Of a DNA stretch of 64,000 bases, positions 9,238-16,523 are shown one piece after another. A program made the translations under genes and the position numbers. Each line of letters begins with the position of its first letter. Position 1 is the stretch's first letter. The DNA comes from Streptomyces sp. SAJ15. GTDB taxonomy: Bacteria > Actinomycetota > Actinomycetes > Streptomycetales > Streptomycetaceae. The notes beneath the pieces were generated by a model. That model did not search any database, was not told the origin of the DNA, and saw only the letters and a list, made by a program, of their open reading frames with translations. The DNA lies in the NCBI RefSeq assembly GCF_007595705.1, contig NZ_NISY01000002.1:186001-250000 (forward strand). Direction: 5' to 3'.

Positions 9238-9642
9238 ATGCACATATCCAATGCGGCCGACGAGCAGTGGGAAGGGCTCGCCCAGGTCGTCCCGTTGCGC
9301 GGCAGGAACGAGTGGCCCTCCTGGCACAACCACCGGGCGCTTCCCGAAGAGGAGCCACCGCACGAGAACGCCGACGCCGACGGGCGGCGGCTGGTCGTGC
9401 TCCGGGTCCAGATCTTCTCGGACGCCCGCGAGGTGGCGGAGTACCTCATCGCGCAGATTCCGGTCCTGCTGGACCTGAACGCGGCCGACACCGACGTGGC
9501 CAAGCGCATCCTGGACTTCTGCAGCGGGGTCGTCTTCGGGCTCGGTAGCGGGATGCACCGCGTCGACACCAACATCTTCCTGCTCGCCCCCGCCGGCACC
9601 GAGGTGGCCCAGGCCCCGCTGAAGCCCGCCCTGCCCCAGTAG
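9238..9642 (+). CDS. SepF-family cell division protein paralogue
   Basis: A 134-residue cytoplasmic protein whose C-terminal half is a SepF domain (LNAADTDVAKRILDFCSGVV, then FGLGSGMHRVDTNIFLLAP). SepF binds FtsZ and the membrane at the division site. This copy lies far from any dcw cluster and lacks a clear N-terminal amphipathic membrane helix, so it is more likely one of the accessory SepF paralogues of Streptomyces. A TAGACT hexamer at 9226-9231 lies six bases before ATG 9238, with no ribosome site, suggesting leaderless translation. A GTG one codon upstream is possible. Confidence 0.75.
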   Translation: MHISNAADEQWEGLAQVVPLRGRNEWPSWHNHRALPEEEPPHENADADGRRLVVLRVQIFSDAREVAEYLIAQIPVLLDLNAADTDVAKRILDFCSGVVFGLGSGMHRVDTNIFLLAPAGTEVAQAPLKPALPQ

Positions 9643-9741
9643 TCGCCCGCTCTGCCCCGGCGTCGCCGCCCGTACCTCAATCGTAGGAAGGGTTTCACGC
9701 CGGAACGGTTCGGCATATTTCCCGTCATATAGCGTCCGCAT

Positions 9742-10860
9742 ATGAGCACACCGACACTGCGGCCCGTGGTGACCGAGCTCAGGCTCTCGGCGTTCAAGAC
9801 CCACTCACGCGCCGCCTTTCCGCTGGGGCCGCTGACCCTGTTCACCGGGCCGAGCGGGAGTGGCAAGAGCGCGGTGTTGGAGGCGTACGCCGCGCTGTCC
9901 CGGCTGGCCGGCGGGGAGCCGCTGGACGAGGTCTTCCGCGACCCGGAAGGGTGCGTGCCGCGCCACGCGCGCCCCGACGCGCAGGGCCGGCGCGGCTTCC
10001 GCATCGGCTGTACGGTCGACGGTCCGGTCGGTCCGGTACGGCTCGACGTCGCCGTTCAGGCCGAGCCCGAGTTGCGGGTGGTGGGCGAGCGGATGACCGG
10101 CGGCGGGGAGACGCTGCTGGAGACGGCGCTGCGCGACCCGCGCCGGCGTACGGTCCAGGCAGCCTGGCACACGGCGGGCTCGGTGGCCGTCACCCGCGCC
10201 CCGCTGCCCGACGACCGGCTGGCCACCGCGCTGCTTCCGCTGCGCGTCGCCGGCAAGACCTCCGGTCAGCTGCTCGCGTTGGCGGCGGCGGAGCAGGTGG
10301 TCATCGCGCTGCGCTCGGTCTTCAGCTGCGATCCGCGACCGGAACTGATGCGGTTACCCGCGCCGCGAGGCGAGGCCCGGCTGCGCGGCGGCTGCGAGAA
10401 CCTCGCGGCGGTCCTGCTGCGGACGCGTGGCGAGTGCGCCCGACGGCATGCCGCCCTGGTCGCGGCGGTACGGGCCGGCTGTGGTGGGCCGGTCGGCGAT
10501 CTCGTGGCCGAGCGGCTCGACGGCGGGGCGGTGCGGGCCGTCCTGGAGCAGGGCGCCCTCGGCGCGATGCCGGTCGAGCGACTCGGCGACGGCGAGCTGC
10601 GCTTCATCGCCCTCGCGCTGGTCCTTCTCACCGGCCCCGACGTCCTGGAGGTGGACACCGTGGCCGACGTGCTCCCGGCCCAGCAGGCGCTGACCGTGCT
10701 CGTCGACGGACTGGATCGCTGCCTGGACCGACGGCAGGCGCGTGAGCTGCTGGACGTGGCCGCCCGGATGTGCGCCCGAGGGCACGTCCGGCTGGTGGGG
10801 GCCGTGGGTGAGGGAACGGACGTGGCCGCTCCCGCGTCGGTGGTACACCTGGGAGGGTGA
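9742..10860 (+). CDS. AAA/ABC-type ATP-binding protein
   Basis: A 372-residue P-loop ATPase of the RecF/OLD-like AAA superfamily. Walker A GPSGSGKSA is near 36, a signature-like LGDGELRFIALALVLL near 277, and LTVLVDGLDRCLDRRQA (Walker B/D-loop region) near 315. No nuclease or coiled-coil part is evident. No ribosome site precedes ATG 9742, but TAGCGT at 9730-9735 sits six bases upstream, so a leaderless transcript is plausible. The stop overlaps the GTG of the MazG-like gene, so the two are probably co-translated. Confidence 0.75.
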   Translation: MSTPTLRPVVTELRLSAFKTHSRAAFPLGPLTLFTGPSGSGKSAVLEAYAALSRLAGGEPLDEVFRDPEGCVPRHARPDAQGRRGFRIGCTVDGPVGPVRLDVAVQAEPELRVVGERMTGGGETLLETALRDPRRRTVQAAWHTAGSVAVTRAPLPDDRLATALLPLRVAGKTSGQLLALAAAEQVVIALRSVFSCDPRPELMRLPAPRGEARLRGGCENLAAVLLRTRGECARRHAALVAAVRAGCGGPVGDLVAERLDGGAVRAVLEQGALGAMPVERLGDGELRFIALALVLLTGPDVLEVDTVADVLPAQQALTVLVDGLDRCLDRRQARELLDVAARMCARGHVRLVGAVGEGTDVAAPASVVHLGG

Positions 10861-10964
10861 ACGACGTGAACGACCCGAACCATGTGAACGACGTGGACGA
10901 CCCGAGCCATGTGGACGACGTGGACGATCCGAACCATGTGAACGACGTGGACGACCCGCGCGAG
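10857..10964 (+). repeat. Four tandem 27-bp coding repeats
   Basis: Four consecutive 27-bp units, each beginning GTGAACGACGTG or GTGGACGACGTG and differing at a few positions, encode a nine-residue acidic repeat at the N-terminus of the MazG-like protein. There are no spacers. Copy number is likely to vary between strains. Confidence 0.85.
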
Positions 10965-11450
10965 GTGGGCGACGACCCCGCGGCCGATTCCGGCGCTTCC
11001 GCTTCCGGGGCTTGCTCTTCCAGGGCTTCCACCTCCGGCGCCTCCACGCCCACGTCGGCGCCCGCGCCCGCCGCCCCCACCGCCCCCACCGCCCCCGAGT
11101 CTGTCCCCGACATCGCCGTCCTCCGTCGCCGCCTCGGCGACTTCGCGGCGGCCCGCGACTGGCAGCCGTACCACACGCCGAAGAACCTGGCCGCGGCGTT
11201 GAGCGTCGAGGCGTCGGAGCTGGTGGAGATCTTCCAGTGGCTCACGCCGGAGGAGTCGGCGCGGGTGATGGCGGACCGGAAGACGGCCGCGCGGGTGGAG
11301 GACGAGGTCGCCGACGTGCTCGCGTATCTGCTGCAGTTCTGCGATGTGTTGGAGATCGATCCGTTGGCCGCGCTGTCCGCGAAGATCGATCGGAACGAGC
11401 AGCGCTTCCCTATCGGCGGGTCCGAACCCTCTCCTCGTCACTCTATGTAG
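10857..11450 (+). CDS. MazG-like nucleotide pyrophosphohydrolase with repetitive N-terminus
   Basis: A 197-residue protein. Residues about 82-185 form an all-alpha MazG/dCTPase-type domain. The motif SVEASELVEIFQW followed by VEDEVADVLAYLLQF gives the paired E-x-x-E and E-x-x-D metal-binding residues. The family hydrolyses (d)NTPs to monophosphate and pyrophosphate, acting in nucleotide-pool cleaning. The first ~36 residues are an acidic repeat (VDDPNHVND-like) encoded by four 27-bp DNA repeats, followed by a Ser/Ala/Pro linker. Every repeat begins with GTG, so the true start is uncertain. The first GTG overlaps the stop of the ATPase gene. Confidence 0.8.
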   Translation: MNDVNDPNHVNDVDDPSHVDDVDDPNHVNDVDDPREVGDDPAADSGASASGACSSRASTSGASTPTSAPAPAAPTAPTAPESVPDIAVLRRRLGDFAAARDWQPYHTPKNLAAALSVEASELVEIFQWLTPEESARVMADRKTAARVEDEVADVLAYLLQFCDVLEIDPLAALSAKIDRNEQRFPIGGSEPSPRHSM

Positions 11451-11474
11451 TGATCACGTTATCCACAGCGCAAC

Positions 11475-11488
11475 ATCTGTCAACAGAT
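11475..11488. promoter_or_regulatory. Inverted repeat ahead of the DUF6099-like gene
   Basis: ATCTGT and ACAGAT flank a two-base CA centre, about 95 bases before the next start codon. A TTGACC hexamer follows at 11517-11522 with a weak TGGATA 18 bases further on. Together they could be a promoter with an upstream operator. No regulator can be named. Confidence 0.3.
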
Positions 11489-11582
11489 TTCTGAATTCCA
11501 CTAGCTTTTCGGGCTGTTGACCATCACGCTGGGTAGTGGATGGATAACGGGTGTGGTCAGTCCGTGGAGAGGGGTTCGGGGC

Positions 11583-12068
11583 ATGGACGCGATGCGGCTG
11601 ATAGGGGCCACTCGGCATGCCCTGGCGCAGGCCGGGAGTGTGCAGGACGTCGTCGCCGAGGCATGGCAGGTTCACGCGTTGGCGGAGGCGATCGGCGGGC
11701 ACCTCGCGGTGAACGGTCCGGCGGCCGCGCGGGCGGAGGCGCGCGGCCTGTGTGAGGCGGGGTGCCGGGCGCGCGGCGCGTTGCACCACCCCGCCCTGCA
11801 TCACCCGGCCGTGCGCAACGGGGGCATGCGGGCCGTTCAGCTGACCGAGGTGAGGGATGTCAGAAGGGTGCTGCTGGCGTTGGGCGAGTTGCTCGGGGAC
11901 GCGGGCATCGCACTGGTCGGCATCGCCTCCAACACGGAGGAGGAGGCGTTGTACTGGCAGTGCGTGGAGTCGATAGACGCCGCCGACGAGTCCAGAGACC
12001 GGGTGCACGGCATACTCCGGCACCTCGAGCGGCCGCTTGAGGTGTGGGAACACGGCGGCGCCGCCTAA
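11583..12068 (+). CDS. DUF6099-like Streptomyces protein
   Basis: A 161-residue soluble protein. It reads MDAMRLIGATRHALAQAG and later GIALVGIASNTEEEALYWQC, matching the pattern I associate with the DUF6099 family, which is restricted to Streptomyces and relatives and has no known function. Mostly helical, with no membrane segment or catalytic motif visible. ATG 11583 is chosen because GGAGAGGGG lies nine bases upstream; an in-frame start at 11517 would add an unconserved leader. Confidence 0.7.
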   Translation: MDAMRLIGATRHALAQAGSVQDVVAEAWQVHALAEAIGGHLAVNGPAAARAEARGLCEAGCRARGALHHPALHHPAVRNGGMRAVQLTEVRDVRRVLLALGELLGDAGIALVGIASNTEEEALYWQCVESIDAADESRDRVHGILRHLERPLEVWEHGGAA

Positions 12069-12195
12069 GCGGCGCGTGTGCCTGCGTGTCTACGCGCCCA
12101 TGTGCCGTTGGATCCGTCAGATCAGTTGCATCTGTCGGACCGAGCAGGTCGGTCGATCAGGTCGTCGGTCAGGTCGGTCGGTGAGGTCGGTTGAA

Positions 12196-12447
12196 TCAGG
12201 CGGAGTGGCCGCCGCCGTCCGCGGGGGAACGGTCCGCGGAGGACTGGAGTTCGGCGTCGAAGCGGGACAGGTCGGCGTTGAGCGCGGCCAGCAACTCCTC
12301 CATCTGCTCGATCAGGCCCTTGGGAGTGAGCGCGGAGCCGGTGGGAGTGAGCGCGGAGCCGGCGGCCGGAGTGGGGGCCGGGCCGGGCACCCGGGCGATG
12401 GGTGCCGGGATGGCGGACTGCGGCTCGGGAGCTGCTTCGTGGGACAT
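12196..12447 (-). CDS. Small hypothetical protein
   Basis: An 83-residue protein with an excellent ribosome site (GGAGG five bases before ATG 12447). The first half is Ala/Pro-rich with a repeated SALTP unit; the second half is an acidic amphipathic helix around LIEQMEELLAALNADLSRF, perhaps a coiled coil. No family is recognised. The flanking 12069-12195 and 12448-12701 hold only GC-rich, imperfectly repetitive sequence (GGTCGGT-type repeats at 12140-12190) with no further gene. Confidence 0.6.
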   Translation of the reverse strand: MSHEAAPEPQSAIPAPIARVPGPAPTPAAGSALTPTGSALTPKGLIEQMEELLAALNADLSRFDAELQSSADRSPADGGGHSA

Positions 12448-12701
12448 GGCGGCCTCCTCGACCCTGGCCCTCTCGTGCGGAGGACGCGGGGGACGGTGCT
12501 GCGGTCGACGCGTCCGGCAGCGGCCGCCGGCGCGCGGGCCGGCGGGTCCGGCTCCGCAGGGGCAACGATCAGTGACATCCCCGGTCACTGGCACGGGACA
12601 CGTCTGCGGTGCGAAAGGAGGAAGATTCACCCGACCGTGACGGCTGGCACGGGTGTGACGGGTGAGAGGTTGACGGACGTCTGAGCGTGCAGGATGGGGG
12701 C

Positions 12702-13625
12702 ATGGATCTGCGCATCTTCACCGAGCCCCAGCAGGGGGCGAGCTACGACACCCTGCTCTCCGTCGCCAAGGCCACCGAGGATCTCGGCTTCGACGCCTTC
12801 TTCCGCTCCGATCACTACCTGCACATGGGTGACGTGGACGGGCTGCCCGGGCCGACGGACGCCTGGATCACCCTGGCCGGCCTGGCGCGGGAGACCCGTC
12901 GGATCCGGCTGGGCACCCTGATGACCGCGGGGACCTTCCGGCTGCCCGGCGTGCTGGCCATCCAGGTGGCGCAGGTCGACCAGATGTCCGGCGGCCGGGT
13001 GGAGTTCGGGCTGGGCGCGGGCTGGTTCGAGGCGGAGCACACGGCGTACGGCATCCCGTTCCCGAAGGAGAAGCTCGCGCGACTGGAGGAGCAGCTCGCG
13101 ATCGTCACCGGGCTGTGGCAGACCCCGGTGGGCGAGAAGTTCAGCTACGCCGGGGACTTCTACCAGCTCACCGACTCGCCCGCGCTGCCCAAGCCGGCGC
13201 AGTCCAAGGTCCCGGTGCTCGTGGGCGGGATGGGCGCCACCCGCACCCCGCGGATCGCCGCCGCCTACGCCGACGAGTTCAACATGCCCTTCGGCAACCT
13301 GGAGGACAGCCGACGGCAGTTCGACCGGGTGCGTGAGGCGGCCGTGGCCGCCGGTCGCGCGGCGAGCGACCTGGTGTACTCCAACGCCCTCGTCGCCTGC
13401 GTCGGCAAGGACGACGCCGAGGTCGCCCGGCGGGCGGCGGCGATCGGTCGGGAGGTCGACGAGCTGAAGACCAACGGGCTGGCCGGCTCCCCGGCCGAGG
13501 TGGTCGACAAGATCGGCCGCTACGCCGAGATCGGCTCCTCCAGGATCTACCTCCAGATCCTGGATCTGCACGACCTCGACCACCTGGAGCTCATCTCCTC
13601 CCAGGTGCAGGCCCAGTTGGGCTAG
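12702..13625 (+). CDS. LLM-class F420-type oxidoreductase
   Basis: A 307-residue luciferase-like monooxygenase-fold TIM-barrel enzyme. Landmarks are the N-terminal strand MDLRIFTEPQ, the bulge region AFFRSDHYL, RIRLGTLMTAGTFRLPGVLA near 70, SGGRVEFGLGAGWFEAEH near 95 and VPVLVGGMGA near 172. These are typical of the actinobacterial F420-dependent subgroup. The substrate is unknown. ATG 12702 follows AGGATGGGGG; a GTG five codons upstream is less likely. It stands alone between unrelated genes, with mmuM following in the same direction. Confidence 0.85.
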   Translation: MDLRIFTEPQQGASYDTLLSVAKATEDLGFDAFFRSDHYLHMGDVDGLPGPTDAWITLAGLARETRRIRLGTLMTAGTFRLPGVLAIQVAQVDQMSGGRVEFGLGAGWFEAEHTAYGIPFPKEKLARLEEQLAIVTGLWQTPVGEKFSYAGDFYQLTDSPALPKPAQSKVPVLVGGMGATRTPRIAAAYADEFNMPFGNLEDSRRQFDRVREAAVAAGRAASDLVYSNALVACVGKDDAEVARRAAAIGREVDELKTNGLAGSPAEVVDKIGRYAEIGSSRIYLQILDLHDLDHLELISSQVQAQLG

Positions 13626-13776
13626 CCCTGGGCCGGCCCGCACCGGTCGGGCGCGCACCAGCCGGGAGCACGTACGAGAGGAAGGAGTACCGACGGGCCC
13701 GGAGCACGTACGAGCCGGGAGCAGTGACGAAGCAAGGAGTTGGAGTGATGAAGCAAGGAGCAAGGAGCACGCCGCG

Positions 13777-14691
13777 ATGTCCGCTTCCGTCCCCACCACG
13801 CCCCTCTCGCTCGCGCTGGAGCGCGGGCCGCTGGTCCTCGACGGCGGTCTGTCCAACCAGTTGGAGGCCCAGGGCTGCGACCTGTCCGACGCGCTCTGGT
13901 CGGCCCGGCTGCTCGCCGACGAGCCGGAGCAGATCGAGACGGCGCACGCCGCGTATGTACGCGCGGGCGCACGGGTGCTCATCACCTCCAGCTACCAGGC
14001 CACCTTCGAGGGCTTCGCCCGTCGGGGGCTGGACCGCCGGGCGGCGGCGGGCCTGCTGCGGCGCAGCGTGGAGCTGGCGCGACGAGCGGCGGCGGGGGCG
14101 GACCGCGAGGTCTGGGTGGCCGCCTCGGTCGGCCCGTACGGGGCGATGCTGGCCGACGGCAGCGAGTACCGGGGCCGGTACGGGCTGAGCGTGGCGGAGC
14201 TGGAGCGGTTCCACCGGCCGCGGATCGAGACGCTGGCCGCGAGCGGCCCGGACGTGCTGGCCCTGGAGACGGTGCCGGACGTCGACGAGGCCGAGGCGCT
14301 GCTGCGGGCGGTGGCCGGCTGCGGGGTGCCGGTGTGGCTCTCGTACAGCATCACGGGGGAGACCACCCGGGCCGGGCAGCCGCTGGCCGAAGCCTTCGCC
14401 CTGGCGGCCGGCGACGACCAGGTGATCGCCGTCGGGGTCAACTGCTGCGATCCGGGCGACGCGGACCGCGCGGTGGCGATCGCCTCCCGGACCACCGGCA
14501 AGCCGGTGGTCGTCTATCCGAACAGCGGTGAGGAGTGGGACGCGACGGCGCGCCGCTGGTGCGGGCGGGCCACGTTCGGGACGCAGCGGGTCGCGGCCTG
14601 GCGTGCGGCGGGGGCCCGGCTCATCGGCGGCTGCTGCCGGGTCGGGCCGGACCGCATCGCGGAGCTCGCCGCCGCCTTGGAGGACGCGTAG
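13777..14691 (+). CDS. mmuM: Homocysteine S-methyltransferase
   Basis: A 304-residue cytoplasmic zinc enzyme that makes methionine from homocysteine using S-methylmethionine or S-adenosylmethionine. The family zinc ligands are visible as VNCC near 229 and GGCC near 285. The N-terminal LVLDGGLSNQLEAQG and YQATFEGF further match MmuM. It uses ATG 13777 after a run of purine-rich repeats at 13660-13770 (AGCAAGGAG-type). No transporter partner lies next to it. Confidence 0.88.
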   Translation: MSASVPTTPLSLALERGPLVLDGGLSNQLEAQGCDLSDALWSARLLADEPEQIETAHAAYVRAGARVLITSSYQATFEGFARRGLDRRAAAGLLRRSVELARRAAAGADREVWVAASVGPYGAMLADGSEYRGRYGLSVAELERFHRPRIETLAASGPDVLALETVPDVDEAEALLRAVAGCGVPVWLSYSITGETTRAGQPLAEAFALAAGDDQVIAVGVNCCDPGDADRAVAIASRTTGKPVVVYPNSGEEWDATARRWCGRATFGTQRVAAWRAAGARLIGGCCRVGPDRIAELAAALEDA

Positions 14692-14897
14692 GAGCTCGCC
14701 GCCTTGGAGACCGGACAGGTCGACGTCTTCCGCGGGCGACGCCATCGAGGGCGCAGCGCGCCGCCGCCCTGGGAGCCGCCCTGCGAGATCGAGGAGGACT
14801 GAGCGCGTAAGGGGGAGGGGCCGGGGGCCCGGCGCTTCGGAACGACGGGAGGAAAACCACTGGGAGCGATACCGGCCCGACGGCGATACTCGGGCGT

Positions 14898-16523
14898 GTG
14901 TTCCTGACGATAACCACCACCGGCGACGCCGGGCGCCCGGCTACCGACCTGGGCTTCCTGCTGCACAAGCACCCCGACAAGGCACAGCGGTTCTCCACCT
15001 CGCACGGCACGGCCCATGTGTTCTACCCCGAGGCGACCGAGGCGCGGTGCACGGCAGCGCTGCTGCTGGAGGTCGACCCCGTGGCGCTGGTGCGCCGGGG
15101 GCGGGGGAAGGCGGCGGGCGCCGCTCACCAGGCGCTGGCGGGTTACGTCAACGACCGGCCGTACGCGGCCTCGTCGCTGCTGGCGGTGGCGTTGAGCGCG
15201 GTGTTCTCCAGCGCGCTCAAGGGGCGGTGCGCGGCGCGGCCGGAGCTGCCCGGGCGGGCGCTGCCGCTGCGGGTGGAGGTGCCGGCGCTGCCCGCGCGGG
15301 GCGGGGCGGAGCTGGTCGTGCGGCTCTTCGAACCGCTGGGCTGGAGCGTGACGGCCGAGCCGGTGCCGCTGGACGAGCGGTTCCCGGAGTGGGGCGACTC
15401 GCGGTACGTGCGGCTGGTGCTCGACGGCGAGCAGCGGGTGGCCGACGCGCTGCGTCACCTCTATGTGCTGCTGCCGGTGCTGGACGACGCCAAGCACTAC
15501 TGGGTGGCGCCCGACGAGGTCGACAAGCTGCTGCGGACCGGGGAGGGTTGGCTGGAGCGCCACCCCGAGCAGCGGCTGATCACCAGCCGCTATCTGGCCC
15601 GTCGTGCCGCGCTGACCCGCGACGCGCTGGACCGGCTGGAGCTCGCCCGACTCGCCGAGGCCGACGGCATCGAGGCCGAGGAGCTGGACAACGCGGTCGA
15701 CGAGAGCTCGGACACCGAGGAGCGGCCGGTGCCGCTGGCGGTGCGGCGCCGCGAGGCGATCCTCGACGCGTTGCGCGCGGCCGGGGCGGCGCGGGTGCTC
15801 GACCTGGGCTGCGGCCAGGGCCAGCTGGTGGCCGAGCTGCTCAAGGACGTGCGGTTCACCGAGGTGGTCGGCGTCGATGTGTCGATGCGCGCCCTGCACA
15901 TCGCCGCCCGGCGGCTGCGCCTGGACCGGATGCCCGAGCGACAGGCGGCACGGGTCCGGCTGTTGCAGGGCTCGCTGGCGTACACCGACACCCGCCTCGC
16001 CGGATATGACGCCGCCGTGCTCAGCGAGGTCGTGGAGCACGTCGACCTGGAGCGGCTGAACGCCCTGGAGTACGCGGTGTTCGGCGCGGCGCGGCCCACC
16101 ACGGTCGTCGTGACCACGCCCAACGTCGAGTACAACGTGCGCTGGGAGACGCTGCCCGCGGGCCACGTCCGCCACGCCGACCACCGCTTCGAGTGGACCA
16201 GACAGGAGTTCCGCGCCTGGGCCGGCACCGTCGCGGAGCGGTACGGATACCGGGTGGAGTTCCGGCCGGTCGGACCGGACGACCCCGAGGTGGGGCCGCC
16301 GACCCAGTTGGCTCTGTTCAGCAGGCACGACGGCAGTGGGACCGCGAACGACGGCAGTGGGACCGCGAACGACGGCAGTGGGACCGCGTACGACGGCAGT
16401 ACCGCGTACGACGGCAGTGGGACCGCGGCCCCCGGCAGTTCCGCGTGCGACGGCAGCGGGACCGCGCACGACAGCCACGAGACCCCGCACGACAGCAGTG
16501 AGACCACGAAGGACGTGGCATGA
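14898..16523 (+). CDS. hen1: 3'-terminal RNA ribose 2'-O-methyltransferase Hen1
   Basis: A 541-residue RNA-repair methyltransferase that marks the 3' end of a cleaved RNA before ligation, protecting the repaired site from being cut again. Residues 1-240 are the bacterial Hen1 N-terminal domain (LLHKHPDKAQRF, later LDDAKHYWVAPDEV). Residues 265-475 are the SAM-dependent catalytic domain, with VLDLGCGQGQL near 300, the metal-binding SEVVEHVD near 374 and HADHRFEWTRQEF near 427. Beyond 475 is a low-complexity GSGTA(N/Y)D tail from a 21-bp DNA repeat, not part of the known fold. The GTG start has no ribosome site; GATACT at 14885-14890 could be a -10 element of a leaderless transcript. It overlaps pnkp by four bases, the classic bacterial pairing. 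Confidence 0.92.
   Translation: MFLTITTTGDAGRPATDLGFLLHKHPDKAQRFSTSHGTAHVFYPEATEARCTAALLLEVDPVALVRRGRGKAAGAAHQALAGYVNDRPYAASSLLAVALSAVFSSALKGRCAARPELPGRALPLRVEVPALPARGGAELVVRLFEPLGWSVTAEPVPLDERFPEWGDSRYVRLVLDGEQRVADALRHLYVLLPVLDDAKHYWVAPDEVDKLLRTGEGWLERHPEQRLITSRYLARRAALTRDALDRLELARLAEADGIEAEELDNAVDESSDTEERPVPLAVRRREAILDALRAAGAARVLDLGCGQGQLVAELLKDVRFTEVVGVDVSMRALHIAARRLRLDRMPERQAARVRLLQGSLAYTDTRLAGYDAAVLSEVVEHVDLERLNALEYAVFGAARPTTVVVTTPNVEYNVRWETLPAGHVRHADHRFEWTRQEFRAWAGTVAERYGYRVEFRPVGPDDPEVGPPTQLALFSRHDGSGTANDGSGTANDGSGTAYDGSTAYDGSGTAAPGSSACDGSGTAHDSHETPHDSSETTKDVA
16329..16469 (+). repeat. 21-bp tandem repeats at the 3' end of hen1
   Basis: About seven units, mostly 21 bp with two shortened to 18 bp, share the core GACGGCAGTGGGACCGCG. 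The first units are identical or nearly so and later ones drift. They encode the DGSGTAN-type tail of Hen1. Recent slippage expansion is likely. Confidence 0.85.

Noticed and set aside
12448-12701. Overlapping short open frames on both strands
   Set aside because: None has a ribosome site, family resemblance or consistent codon bias; the region reads as intergenic.
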